Assembly: GCF_009192745.1 (NCBI RefSeq)
Contig: NZ_VTFV01000001.1
Span: forward strand, 1-64,000
DNA from: Arthrobacter citreus
Lineage (GTDB): Bacteria > Actinomycetota > Actinomycetes > Actinomycetales > Micrococcaceae
Length of the DNA stretch: 64,000 nucleotides
Direction of reading: 5' to 3'
How positions within the stretch are numbered: the first letter of the stretch is position 1; every line of letters begins with the position of its first letter. Below the pieces are notes generated by a model. That model saw only the letters and a program-made list of their open reading frames with translations. It did no database searches and was not told the origin of the DNA. The translations under genes and the position numbers were made by a program. This document shows positions 26,204 through 34,681 of this stretch, in pieces.

Positions 26204-27418
26204 TTAGCGGTAGGCGGAGGGAACCGGTTCGGTTCCGGTGAGGAAGTACCGGCCGAGTTCGTTGTATTTCCAGGCAACGGGGTCGTGCAGGGTGTGGGTG
26301 CGGACGTCCCGCCAGTACCGGTCGAACCCGTATTTGCTGGCCGCCGCCCGCGCGCCGGTGACGTCGAAGATCCGCGCCGTGACGTCAAGCGACACCTCGT
26401 GGGCGGTGACCTTCGCGGCGGCGATCTGCTCGGCCACGCCGGCGCGGTCGGCGGCAGTCAGCGCGTCCCCGGCGTCGAAGGCCCACTGCAGTGCGGTGGT
26501 GGCCTGGTCGACGACGGCGGCCAGCGCCTGGAGCCGGGCCGCGAAGGATCCGTAGTGGTTCTGGATAAACGGATCGTCCGACGCCGATTCCACCTCGGCG
26601 TGGAACCACGGCCTTGCGCTGGAGAGCGTGTAGTCCCGGGCCGCGAGCACGGCGCCCTCCGCGGCGGCGAGGTACACGTGGGCGAAGAGCAGCTGGAAGG
26701 CGGGGGTGGTGAGCACCTGGTGCGGGCGGCGTTCGCCGTCGTGGGTTCCCAGGTTGGTGATCACCTCGGCGTCGGGCACAAACACATTCCGGAACTCGAT
26801 GGTGTTGGTGGCGGTGAGGCGGGAGCCCAGGACGTCCCAGTCATCGTGGCGCACCACGCCGTCGGAGGCGGTGTCGATGATCAGCGCCAGCCGGTCACCG
26901 CCGTCGAGCACTGCCCGGGCGTAGATCTTCTCTGCGACCCGGCTGCCGGTGGCGAACGGTTTCCTGCCGGTGACCAGGTAGCCGCCCTCGGTGCGGACGG
27001 CGGTGGCCTGGGGGCCCTGGGGAGTGCCGGTGGAGGACCAGAGCCACTGGCGGACCAGGCACTGCTCCGCCAGGTCCTGCCCGCGTTCCGGATCGAGGTC
27101 GATGTAGGGGAAGGCCTGGAAAATGTAGTGGTAGCCCAGCAGCTGTCCAATCGAGTTGTCCGCGCGGGCTACCCGCTGCACGATTTCGAAGGCGGTGCTC
27201 CAGTTGATTCCGGCGCCGCCGTAGCGGGCGGGAATGGTGAGCGGCAGCAGCCCGGACCGGCGCAGGATCTCCAGTTCCGTGAACGGCGGCTTGTTGGCGG
27301 CGTCGCGCTCGAGGGCATCCGCGCCGAGGATCGCCGCGACCTCGTCTGCGACGTCGAACCAGCGCTGCGCCTCTGCTGGCACCGTGTGTCCGTATCGGGT
27401 GAGCAGGCTGGCAGTCAT
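26204..27418 (-). CDS. DszC/SfnB-like flavin-dependent oxidoreductase (acyl-CoA dehydrogenase fold)
   Basis: 404 aa with the acyl-CoA dehydrogenase fold. Features are TELEILRRSGLLPLTIPARYGGAG near residue 47-70, DNSIGQLLGYHYIF, GYLVTGRKPFATGSR, and C-terminal DVTGARAAASKYGFDRYWRD. These match the DszC/SfnB branch, flavin-dependent oxygenases of organosulfur metabolism, rather than true acyl-CoA dehydrogenases. The start ATG overlaps the stop of the upstream DszA-like monooxygenase gene (ATGA). The pair probably oxidises and cleaves one sulfur compound and would need reduced flavin from elsewhere. Confidence 0.82.
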   Translation of the reverse strand: MTASLLTRYGHTVPAEAQRWFDVADEVAAILGADALERDAANKPPFTELEILRRSGLLPLTIPARYGGAGINWSTAFEIVQRVARADNSIGQLLGYHYIFQAFPYIDLDPERGQDLAEQCLVRQWLWSSTGTPQGPQATAVRTEGGYLVTGRKPFATGSRVAEKIYARAVLDGGDRLALIIDTASDGVVRHDDWDVLGSRLTATNTIEFRNVFVPDAEVITNLGTHDGERRPHQVLTTPAFQLLFAHVYLAAAEGAVLAARDYTLSSARPWFHAEVESASDDPFIQNHYGSFAARLQALAAVVDQATTALQWAFDAGDALTAADRAGVAEQIAAAKVTAHEVSLDVTARIFDVTGARAAASKYGFDRYWRDVRTHTLHDPVAWKYNELGRYFLTGTEPVPSAYR

Positions 27419-28839
27419 CGGGTAGCTCCTGGGGTTGCAAGGGTATTTTCGGGGGTGAAGGCGCCGCGGAACTGCGAAGCCCGGTGCCGTTCGTTCAGCA
27501 GCGGACCTGCGCCAAAGAGTTTCTCGCGCAGTGTCCCGGGGGCGTATTCGCTCTGTGCCAGGCCGCGGCGGCGCAGCTCAGGCAGCACACCGTCGATGAA
27601 GTCGGTGTAGGAGCCGGGCAGGATGGCGTTGATGATGTTGATGCCGTCCACCCCCGCGTCCTGCCAGCGTTCAAGTTCATCGGCGATCTGTTCCGGGGTG
27701 CCGGTGACCTGCTGGGCCTCGGTGCGGTAGCGGGCAACGTCGGCCAGGGTGGGATTGCCGCCCGGGGTGGAGTCGATGATCGCCTGCAGTACTCCCCGGC
27801 CCCCTTCGGTCTGTACGTCCCCCAGCGGGGTGTCCAGGTCCAGGCCGCCGAGGTCGATGCCCAGGCCGCCGCCGATGTGCGCGATCACGGCATCCAGGTC
27901 CAGGAATTCGTCCTGCTCGGCCTTTTTCCGCTGTGCTTCGGCTTCGGTGCCGCCCACCACGAAGGACAGGCCGGTGAAGACCTTGATGTCGTCGGGCCGC
28001 CGCCCGGCTTCTGCGGCGCGTGCCCGGACTCCCGCGGAGACCTTGGCCGCGTGGGCGTGGTTGGGGGCGAAGATGAACGTCGCCTCGGCGTTGGCTGCAG
28101 CGAACTGCTGCCCCCGCCCGGAACTTCCGGCCTGGAAGAGCACGGGCGTGCGCTGCGGGGAAGGTGAGCTCAGGTGCGGTCCGTCGATCGAGTACCGTTC
28201 GCCGCGGTGGTGGATCTTGTGGACTTTGTCCGGATCCGCGTGAATGCCGCTGGTTTTGTCCTGGACCAGGGCGCCGTCGTCCCAGGACCCTTCCCAGAGC
28301 TTGTACACGGCGTCGGTGTATTCGTCCGCCCAGTCGTAGCGGCGGTCGTGTTCCGTGAGGCCGTCGCCGCCGAAGTTGCGGTGCGCGTTCTCCAGCACGG
28401 AGGTGACGATGTTCCAGCCGGCACGGCCACCGGAGAGATGGTCAAGGGTGGAGAGCTGCCGCGCGAACTGGAACGGATGGCTCTGCACCACGGACGACGT
28501 CGCAGCCAGGCCGATATCCCTGGTGGCACCTGAGAGTGCGGCGAGCAGAAGCAGCGGATCGTTGGCCGGCACCTGCAGGCCGCGGCGCACGTGGGATGAC
28601 CAGCCGCCGTCGTGGTTCCCGTACAGGCCCACGACGTCGGCAAAGAACAGGGCGTCGAACTTCGCCGCTTCGAGCTGCCGGGCAAGGTCTGTCCAGAAGG
28701 ACAGCTCGTTGAAGCGGTGCTGCTCGGCATCGGGGTGGCGCCACTGGCCGCCGCGGATGTGGCTGGTGGTGTTCATCAGGAAGGCGTTCAGCAGAAGGCG
28801 CGGACGCCCGCCGGGAAAACGGGTACTGGGAATGCTCAT
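27415..28839 (-). CDS. FMN-dependent monooxygenase, NtaA/SnaA/DszA/DmoA family
   Basis: 474 aa luciferase-like TIM-barrel enzyme. Family blocks are LNAFLMNTTSHIRGGQWRHPDA, KFDALFFADVVGLYGNH, SHPFQFARQLSTLDHLSGGRAGWNIVTS, RYDWADEYTDAVYKLWEGSW, SSPSPQRTPVLFQAGSSGRGQQFAA and YAPGTLREKLFG. Members cleave C-S or C-N bonds using FMNH2 and oxygen (dibenzothiophene sulfone, dimethyl sulfide, nitrilotriacetate). Position between metI and a DszC/SfnB-like gene behind a SAM riboswitch argues for a sulfur substrate. Confidence 0.88.
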   Translation of the reverse strand: MSIPSTRFPGGRPRLLLNAFLMNTTSHIRGGQWRHPDAEQHRFNELSFWTDLARQLEAAKFDALFFADVVGLYGNHDGGWSSHVRRGLQVPANDPLLLLAALSGATRDIGLAATSSVVQSHPFQFARQLSTLDHLSGGRAGWNIVTSVLENAHRNFGGDGLTEHDRRYDWADEYTDAVYKLWEGSWDDGALVQDKTSGIHADPDKVHKIHHRGERYSIDGPHLSSPSPQRTPVLFQAGSSGRGQQFAAANAEATFIFAPNHAHAAKVSAGVRARAAEAGRRPDDIKVFTGLSFVVGGTEAEAQRKKAEQDEFLDLDAVIAHIGGGLGIDLGGLDLDTPLGDVQTEGGRGVLQAIIDSTPGGNPTLADVARYRTEAQQVTGTPEQIADELERWQDAGVDGINIINAILPGSYTDFIDGVLPELRRRGLAQSEYAPGTLREKLFGAGPLLNERHRASQFRGAFTPENTLATPGATR

Positions 28840-28868
28840 GGAAGTAACTTTCGGTAGGAGCGGGAAGG

Positions 28869-29534
28869 CTAGAGGCGCTTGTCGGCGCGGCGGGAGAGCC
28901 AGGAGCCGCCCAGCTGCACGGCCTGGACCAGCAGGACCATCAGCACAATGGCAGTGAGCATCAGCCCGGTCTCGTAGCGGTAGTAGCCGTAGCGGATGGC
29001 AAAGTCGCCGATTCCCCCGCCGCCCACCAGGCCGGCCATGGCGGAGTAGGAGATGAAGCTGACCGTCATGATGGTCACCGAGCTGATCAGGGCCGGACGG
29101 GCTTCAACCAGCAGCACGTCCCGCACAATCTGCCCGCGGGTGGCGCCCATGGAGCGGGCCGCTTCCACTACCCCGCCGCCGAGCGCGGTGATGTTCTGCT
29201 CCACGAACCGGGCAAAGTACGGGATGGCGTTGATGGTCAGCGGCACGATAACGGCTGCGGTGCCGATGGTTGTTCCCACCACGAAGCGGGTGAACGGGAT
29301 GATCGCGATCAGCAGGATCAGGAACGGAAAGGAACGCACCAGATTCACCAGTGAGTCCAGGACGCGGTGCAGCCGCGGTTTGTGCCCCAGCCCGTCCGGC
29401 CCAAGGGAGTAGAGCAGCACACCCAGCGGGGTGCCGATCAGCACCGCCAGCGGAATCGCGACCAGCAGCATGGTGCCGGTCTGGCCCAGTGCGGCGAGCA
29501 GTTCCGGCCAGACTTCGGCAATTCGCTCAAGCAA
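28869..29534 (-). CDS. metI: MetI-type ABC transporter permease
   Basis: 221 aa permease with five predicted helices. MetI-like landmarks are NLVRSFPFLILLIAIIPFTR, the conserved AARSMGATRGQIVRDVLLVEARP EAA loop and SAMAGLVGGGGIGDFAIRYGYYRY. The TTG start at 29534 is supported by GGAAGGAG six bases upstream and overlaps the metN stop by eight bases. It works with MetN and the MetQ-like lipoprotein. Confidence 0.92.
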   Translation of the reverse strand: MLERIAEVWPELLAALGQTGTMLLVAIPLAVLIGTPLGVLLYSLGPDGLGHKPRLHRVLDSLVNLVRSFPFLILLIAIIPFTRFVVGTTIGTAAVIVPLTINAIPYFARFVEQNITALGGGVVEAARSMGATRGQIVRDVLLVEARPALISSVTIMTVSFISYSAMAGLVGGGGIGDFAIRYGYYRYETGLMLTAIVLMVLLVQAVQLGGSWLSRRADKRL

Positions 29535-30318
29535 CGCGGACTCCTTCCCGGCCGGCAGCCCGGTCCAGGGTGATTTCGTCGGAGATCAGGTACCGGCCGA
29601 TTGCGGTGGCTGGCGTGAACCCGGGCCGGGCCAGCTCCGCGAGCGCGAACTGTTCCACCACCCGGCCTTCCTCCATCACGGCCACGTTGTCCGCAATCGC
29701 CTTGATGACGTTCATTTCATGGGTCACCACCACGATCGTGATGCCGAACCGTGCGTTGACGTCGCTGAGGTACTGCAGCACGGAGGCGGTGGTCCGCGGG
29801 TCGACGGCGGAGGTCGGTTCGTCGCAGAGCAGCACCTTGGGCCGCGTGGCCAGGGCACGGGCGATTGCAACTCGCTGCTTCTGTCCGCCGGAGAGCTTGG
29901 CCGGATAGGTCCCCGCCTTCTCCGAGAGGTCGACGACGGCGAGCGCCTCCAGTGCGCGGGCGCGGCGTTCGGCGGCGTTCTTCACTCCGGCGAACTTGAG
30001 CGAGAGCTCCACGTTCTGCGCCGCGGTCCGGTTGTTCAGGAGGTTGAAGTGCTGGAAGATCATGCCGATCTCATGCCTGGCCGCCCGAAGCTCGGCATCA
30101 CCCAAGCCGGTCAGGTCCGTTCCATCCACCAGTACACGGCCGGACGTTGGGCGTTCCAGCAGGTTGATGTTGCGCAGCAGGGTGGATTTACCGGCACCGG
30201 AGAACCCGATGATGCCCTGGATGCTTCCCTTGGGGATGGACAGGGTGACGTTGTCCACTGCCGTGAAGGCCGATTCACCGCCCCCAAAGACGGTAGAGAC
30301 GTTTTCGATCCGGATCAT
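29527..30318 (-). CDS. metN: MetN-type methionine/organosulfur ABC transporter ATPase
   Basis: 263 aa. Walker A is GFSGAGKST, the Q-loop is in MIFQHFNLLNNRT, the signature is LSGGQKQR, Walker B is VLLCDEPTSAVDPRTT and the H-loop is VTHEMNVIK. The start ATG at 30318 has GCAGGAGGA upstream; a longer frame exists but lacks a site. It lacks most of the C-terminal ACT-like C2 domain of E. coli MetN (about 343 aa), so ligand-dependent transinhibition through that domain is not expected. It is the first gene after an S-box-type riboswitch. Confidence 0.92.
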   Translation of the reverse strand: MIRIENVSTVFGGGESAFTAVDNVTLSIPKGSIQGIIGFSGAGKSTLLRNINLLERPTSGRVLVDGTDLTGLGDAELRAARHEIGMIFQHFNLLNNRTAAQNVELSLKFAGVKNAAERRARALEALAVVDLSEKAGTYPAKLSGGQKQRVAIARALATRPKVLLCDEPTSAVDPRTTASVLQYLSDVNARFGITIVVVTHEMNVIKAIADNVAVMEEGRVVEQFALAELARPGFTPATAIGRYLISDEITLDRAAGREGVRVA

Positions 30319-30417
30319 GCTGTCCTCCTGCGGTCTGAGCCCGGGAAGAGGTGCACGCCTCCGCAGGCTCACGCAGCCGTGCGGAAGGCACGGGGCAGCG
30401 GACCGCAAAGAGCAGGT

Positions 30418-30530
30418 GCTTCTCCATCGGTCCTGGCGGTAGCACCCTTCTTCAGCGGAAAGCCCGCGGAAGGGGGTTGCTGCGGCGTCACGGAGCCAGG
30501 TCTCTCAGCCGCTCTGGATGGTTACGGGAC
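30418..30530 (-). promoter_or_regulatory. SAM riboswitch, S-box (SAM-I) type, upstream of the metN operon
   Basis: Read on the minus strand, the leader contains GAGCGGCTGAGAGACCTGG, then TGACGCCGCAGCAACC, then a P3-like hairpin (CTTCCGCGG/CCGCTGAAG), then GGGTGCTACCGCCAGGACC. These match the S-box core (GAGGGA-type turn, UGAAnCC, GGCAACC, GGUGCUAA). The P2 arms GCGGC (30508-30512) and GCCGC (30482-30486) pair. The leader is about 100 bases before the metN start. I cannot fully resolve P1 or the expression platform, and a SAM-I/IV variant is possible. Regulation should switch the operon off when SAM is abundant. Confidence 0.85.
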
Positions 30531-30735
30531 TATCTAAACCGCCCAGGCACCGGCGGGGCCAGAAGATTTCCCCGTGCGGCCGAATGCGTCGGTGCGTAAC
30601 GCGCCGCGGCGTCACAATCCGTTTTGTTACGTCCGTGGGGGTCCCTGCCCCAACCCACGCGCCACCCGCGCAGACGCACGGGCGTTCTGCGGCGCGGGAG
30701 CACTGATTCTCCTGGGAATCCGCGAGGATGGGAAC

Positions 30736-31299
30736 GTGAGATCTACGGAACGCCCCGCCCTTTCGCCCTCGCTTGGGCCGGCCGAATTCCGCCGCTGGTA
30801 CTGGCTAAAGGAAGAGCTGCAGGCGTTCGCGCGCACGCAGGAGATATCCGCTGCCGGTTCAAAGGAGCAGCTGGCAGAACGCATCGCCGCATTCCTGGCG
30901 GGCACACCGCTTCCTCCCCCGGCCGGCAGGCCTCACATGTCCCGGCAGCGGCTCGTACCGCCGCTGACCATCCACACCGTGATTCCGGCGGGACATCCGT
31001 GCAGCCAGGTGCTGCGGGAGTTCTTCGTCCACGCCCTCGGGCCCGGGTTCCGGTTCGATGCGCCGATGCGGGAGTTCTTTGCCGCCAATGACGGGACCGC
31101 GACCCTGGCCGCAGCCCTGGACCACTGGCACGCCACCCGGGATACTGCTGCGCGGCCGATCAGCCCGCAGTTCGAACTCAACCGCTTCTCCAGGGACTGG
31201 CATGCAGCACATCCCGGCGGCAGCCGCGATCAGATGATTCAGGCCTGGAAAGCGTACCGGGCGCTGCCCGTGGACCAGCGGATCCAGGACAGCGTCTGA
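30736..31299 (+). CDS. SAP-domain protein, hypothetical
   Basis: 187 aa from GTG at 30736 (weak GAGG upstream). Residues about 13-57 form a SAP-like helix-extension-helix (FRRWYWLKEELQAFARTQ, SAAGSKEQLAERIAAFL), usually nucleic-acid binding. The C-terminal part (LREFFVHALGPGFRFDAPMREFFA... DHWHATRD) is a conserved domain often found with SAP in actinobacteria and Firmicutes, of unknown role. It is divergent from the metN operon and probably not part of sulfur metabolism. Confidence 0.7.
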   Translation: MRSTERPALSPSLGPAEFRRWYWLKEELQAFARTQEISAAGSKEQLAERIAAFLAGTPLPPPAGRPHMSRQRLVPPLTIHTVIPAGHPCSQVLREFFVHALGPGFRFDAPMREFFAANDGTATLAAALDHWHATRDTAARPISPQFELNRFSRDWHAAHPGGSRDQMIQAWKAYRALPVDQRIQDSV

Positions 31300-31309
31300 T
31301 GTTCCGTCG

Positions 31310-31726
31310 CTAGAGTCCAAACCTTCCGGCCTCGATGACCGGGCAGGTGTTCATGACGACGTCGAGCCCTGCGTTTGCGGCGCGCTTCGCGGCGTCTTCA
31401 TCGACCACGCCCAGCTGCAGCCACACGGCCTTGGCGCCGATTGAAATGGCCTGGTCCACGATGTTTCCCACCTTGGCCGAATTCACGAAGCAATCCACAA
31501 CGTCCACCTGGCCGGGGATGTCCGCCAGCTTGCTGTAGCCCTGCTGGCCGTGGACGGCCTGCCCGGAAAGGTTCACGGGGATGATCTCCATGCCCAGGGA
31601 ATCCCGGACAAACCGTGAAACACCGACGGCGGGACGGGCCGGATTGTTCGAAAGGCCCACTACCGCCCAGCGGCCCTTGGCCGTGAGCAGCCGGGTAATG
31701 ACCTCGGGATCATTGAGGTGCACCAT
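31310..31726 (-). CDS. CoA-binding domain protein (YccU-like)
   Basis: 138 aa single Rossmann domain of the CoA_binding_2 type: KGRWAVVGLSNNPARPAVGVSRFV (nucleotide-binding loop), GMEIIPVNLSGQAVHGQQGY, and VDVVDCFVNSAKVGNIVDQAI followed by KAVWLQLGVVDEDAAKRA. The family binds CoA but its role is unproven. AAAGGAGAG precedes the ATG. A second member of the family follows metY about 10 kb away. Confidence 0.85.
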   Translation of the reverse strand: MVHLNDPEVITRLLTAKGRWAVVGLSNNPARPAVGVSRFVRDSLGMEIIPVNLSGQAVHGQQGYSKLADIPGQVDVVDCFVNSAKVGNIVDQAISIGAKAVWLQLGVVDEDAAKRAANAGLDVVMNTCPVIEAGRFGL

Positions 31727-31797
31727 GCGGTCTCTCCTTTGAGTCTCTGCAGGGCTCCCACCCTACGCTCAGGGTACAAACGCGGCAGACTGCGGAC

Positions 31798-32571
31798 CTA
31801 TTCCAGGAAAGCGTCGACGGCGGCGGCCAGGGTCTGGTCATCCAGCCCGTGCCAGCTGCCCTCCAGCAGCTGGAATGACCCCTCGGGCAGCAGCTCGGCA
31901 GTCTCACGCGCCCATTCGCGCAGCCGGTCATCACTTCCGGAACTCGCCAGCACCAGCACCGGCACGCGGATTCCGGTCAGGGACCGCACGTCGGTTTCCA
32001 GCAGCAGGGTCAGGTCATAGGAGATGGTGTGAGCCGCCGGCTCAAACGGAGCCGGGTCCGAGGCCTCGATGATCTCCGCCGGCACTCCGATGGACTCCTG
32101 GAACAGCCGAACGGCTCCTGCCCGGTCACCTGCCGCAACCAGCTCATCCAGCTCAGGGCGGATGTCCGGATCTTCGTCAGTGTCCCCGGTGAGCGGAGGT
32201 TCCACGGCGATGACGCTGGAGATGACCGCGGACTCCGAGGCAGCCCGGAGCGCGAGGACGGCGCCGGAGGAGGTTCCCAGCAGATCGGCCGTGCCGCCGG
32301 CGGTTTCCACCACGGCCAGCAGGTCGTCCACCTCGGATTCCGGGGTGTACTCCTCCCCGTCCCCGCTCTCGCCCTTGCCTCGGCGGTCATACGTGTAGAC
32401 GGTGTGGCCTGCGGCCAGCAGTTCGGCAACACCTGCCATCCCCGAGGTGGTCCGGTCCATCATGACGGGATCCACCACCACCAGCGGAGGCCCTTCCCCC
32501 CGGCGCTGCCACGCAATAGGCGTTCCGTCGGCGGAAAGCACACGTCCTGAAGCTTCGGCTGATGGATCCAT
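31798..32571 (-). CDS. alpha/beta-hydrolase
   Basis: 257 aa from ATG at 32571 (GGAGAACCCC upstream). The fold is shown by GPPLVVVDPVMMDR, TVYTYDRRGKGESGDG, the nucleophile elbow GTSSGA near residue 103, and a late VLVLASSGSDDRLREWA followed by the catalytic His in GSWHGL. The substrate is unknown. It stands alone on the minus strand between a CoA-binding gene and the second DszA-like monooxygenase. Confidence 0.85.
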   Translation of the reverse strand: MDPSAEASGRVLSADGTPIAWQRRGEGPPLVVVDPVMMDRTTSGMAGVAELLAAGHTVYTYDRRGKGESGDGEEYTPESEVDDLLAVVETAGGTADLLGTSSGAVLALRAASESAVISSVIAVEPPLTGDTDEDPDIRPELDELVAAGDRAGAVRLFQESIGVPAEIIEASDPAPFEPAAHTISYDLTLLLETDVRSLTGIRVPVLVLASSGSDDRLREWARETAELLPEGSFQLLEGSWHGLDDQTLAAAVDAFLE

Positions 32572-32893
32572 GGGGTTCTCCTTACCTGGAGGCTGGGGGT
32601 CCCTCAACGGTAGGAGCGCCAGGGGAGGCGGTCAATGGCCCGCCACGGCTCACAGCTCGGCCGCCCCCCGCCGTCAGGACCTCCGTGACGTCCGCCGTCC
32701 CCTGCCCGTAGTCGAAGATGGCGGTGGCAGCGTGCGGCTTGCACACGGCCCTTTCCGCACTGGAGGCAGGTGGGATACCGGCACCTGCACCGTCATCTCG
32801 CCTCGGGCACGCGCCCGCTTGGAGGTGACGTTCAGGCTGACCAGACGGGCGTCCCCTTGTTCATCGTGATGACGAGGGAAATACGTCAAGCTC
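32572..32893. other. intergenic region without a supported gene
   Basis: About 320 bases between the monooxygenase stop and the hydrolase start, both on the minus strand. Short frames in all directions have no ribosome-binding site or family resemblance. A minus-strand stretch around 32700-32800 reads as a Cys-rich fragment in one frame but has no start. It could be gene remnant, promoter or terminator sequence. Confidence 0.4.
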
Positions 32894-34288
32894 CTAGCCG
32901 GTGACGGCGGGGGCCAGGCGGAACTTCGCCCCGCGGTGGTCTGCGGGGAGCTTATCCCCTGCTCCGAAGAGCTTCTGCCGCAGCGTTCCCGGCGCGTATT
33001 CCGTGGGGTACGCGCCACGCTTCTGCAGTTCCGGCACCACAAACTCAACCACGTCCTCAAAGGTGCCGGGAGTGACGGCATAGGCCAGGTTGAAACCGTC
33101 GACGTCGGTTTCCTCCACCCAGCGGATCAGCTCCTCTGCGACCTCCGCGCCGGAGCCCACCAGACGGGGACCAAGTCCGCCGATTCCGGCACTCGCGGCA
33201 ATGTCGCGCACCGTCCACGGCTCGCCGTCGTCGTTCACCTTCTGGAAGTTCGCCGCAGCTGACTGGATGGCGTTGGACTTCACGGCGCCCAGCGGCTCGT
33301 CGAGGTTGTAGGTGGAGAGGTCAACGCCCATCCAGCCGGACAGCAGTGCAAGGGCGCCTTCGTCGCTGGTGTAGCGCTGGTAGTCCTGGTGCTTGGCTTC
33401 GGCTTCCTCGGCGGTGGCGGCAGTGATGATGGTCAGCAGGGTATAAATCCGAACTGAGTGCCGGTCCCGGCCGGCGGCCTCAGCGGCGTCGCGGATCCTG
33501 GTGACGGTTGCTTTCAGCTTTTCCGGCGTGGGAGCACCCACAAACACGGCTTCGGCGTTTTCGGCTGCGAAGGCGATGCCCCGCGGCGAGGCACCGGCCT
33601 GGTAGATCACCGGGGTGCGCTGCGGGGAGGGCTCGGAGATGTGGATGCCGGGGACCTTGAAGTACTTGCCCTCGTGGTTGATGTCGTGGACCTTGGCCGG
33701 GTCGGTGAACACGCCGGTTTCCTTGTCGCGGACGACGGCATCGTCTTCCCAGGAGCCTTCGAGCAGCTTGTAGACCACTTCGAGGTATTCGTCGGCGTGG
33801 TTGTAGCGCTCGTCGTGCTCCAGCTGGTCTTCGGCGCCCATGTTCCGCGCCGCGGAGGGAAGGTAGCCGGTCACAACGTTCCAGCCCACCCGTCCCTCGG
33901 TGAGGTGGTCCAGGGTAGAGAGCCGGCGCGCGAACGGGTACGGGTGCTCGTAGGCCGTGCCTGCAGTGACGCCGAAGCCGAGATGTTCGGTTACCAGGGC
34001 CATGGCGGAGACCAGCAGCAGCGGATCGTTGACCGGCACCTGGGTGCCCTGGCGCAGGGTTGCCTCGTTGGACGAACCGTAGACGTCGTAGGTGCCGAGT
34101 ACATCCGCGATGAAGATGCCGTCGAACAGGCCGCGTTCGCAGGTCTGCGCCAGGTGCGTCCAGTAACTGAGCTTGGTGTAGTCGGCGGAGCGGTCTTCCG
34201 GGTGGCGCCAGAGTCCGGGTGACTGGTGGCCCACGCAGTTCATGTCGAAGGCGTTGAAGCGAATGTGGCGGGCGGGCGTGGTGGCCAT
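32894..34288 (-). CDS. second FMN-dependent monooxygenase, DszA/DmoA-like
   Basis: 464 aa from ATG at 34288 (AAGGA upstream). Family blocks are NAFDMNCVGHQSPGLWRHPED, TLDHLTEGRVGWNVVTGYL, RYNHADEYLEVVYKLLEGSW, ISEPSPQRTPVIYQAGASPRG and TEYAPGTLRQKLFGAGDK. It is clearly paralogous to the 474-aa enzyme in the metN operon but not a close duplicate. It is a single-gene unit controlled by its own SAM-IV-type riboswitch, which supports a role in organosulfur cleavage. The exact substrate is unknown. Confidence 0.88.
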   Translation of the reverse strand: MATTPARHIRFNAFDMNCVGHQSPGLWRHPEDRSADYTKLSYWTHLAQTCERGLFDGIFIADVLGTYDVYGSSNEATLRQGTQVPVNDPLLLVSAMALVTEHLGFGVTAGTAYEHPYPFARRLSTLDHLTEGRVGWNVVTGYLPSAARNMGAEDQLEHDERYNHADEYLEVVYKLLEGSWEDDAVVRDKETGVFTDPAKVHDINHEGKYFKVPGIHISEPSPQRTPVIYQAGASPRGIAFAAENAEAVFVGAPTPEKLKATVTRIRDAAEAAGRDRHSVRIYTLLTIITAATAEEAEAKHQDYQRYTSDEGALALLSGWMGVDLSTYNLDEPLGAVKSNAIQSAAANFQKVNDDGEPWTVRDIAASAGIGGLGPRLVGSGAEVAEELIRWVEETDVDGFNLAYAVTPGTFEDVVEFVVPELQKRGAYPTEYAPGTLRQKLFGAGDKLPADHRGAKFRLAPAVTG

Positions 34289-34358
34289 GAGGGTCCTTTG
34301 CATGCGGGACGCCGCGCAGGGGCGCCGTACTTGCCGCCGGCGGTCTTGCCGGTCGACC

Positions 34359-34438
34359 GGATCGTCATCTGGGGCACCCCGCTACGGGAGAGGGTTGCCG
34401 CCCAACCAGCCAGAGCTTCGCGTTGGGACTCATGATCC
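34359..34438 (-). promoter_or_regulatory. SAM-IV-type riboswitch upstream of the second monooxygenase
   Basis: On the minus strand the element begins GGATCATGAGTCCCAACG, continues through GCGAAGCTCTGGCTGGTTGG and GGCGGCAACCCTC, has CGTAGCGGGGTGCCCC, and closes with ATGACGATCC. This follows the actinobacterial SAM-IV consensus from end to end, with the closing stem GGATC/GATCC and the GGCAACC and GGGGTGCCCC boxes. It ends about 70 bases before the ATG. It is expected to repress when SAM is high. Confidence 0.85.
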
Positions 34439-34553
34439 TGCGGGTTCAGTATGCGCCGGGCCCCGGGGGTGCACGCAAGCCCCGCCTGTCACGGGGCGTA
34501 ACGGCCGCCGTCGTGCTCCCCCGCCCAGGCACCCAGCCACCCCTCCCCGAACC

Positions 34554-34613
34554 ATCGAGATGACAGAAACTGCCCGTTTCAGCGCTGTAACGTGCAGTTT
34601 CTGCTATCTCGAT
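34554..34613. repeat. dispersed palindromic repeat, copy D (imperfect)
   Basis: Outer arms ATCGAGAT/ATCTCGAT and inner AACTGCCCGTT/AACGTGCAGTT form a long hairpin with a few mismatches. It lies between the divergent SAM-IV and S-box leaders, so it separates two sulfur transcription units. Confidence 0.85.
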
Positions 34614-34681
34614 GGAAAGGGAGCGGGATTCGAAATGTTACGCCGGGACTTGCCGGAAACGGACTCTTGGGCGTTTAGTTG

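Noticed and set aside
26285-27610. 441-residue plus-strand frame opposite the DszC-like gene
   Set aside because: Gly/Val/Asp-rich shadow; the minus-strand frame has clear acyl-CoA-dehydrogenase-fold motifs.
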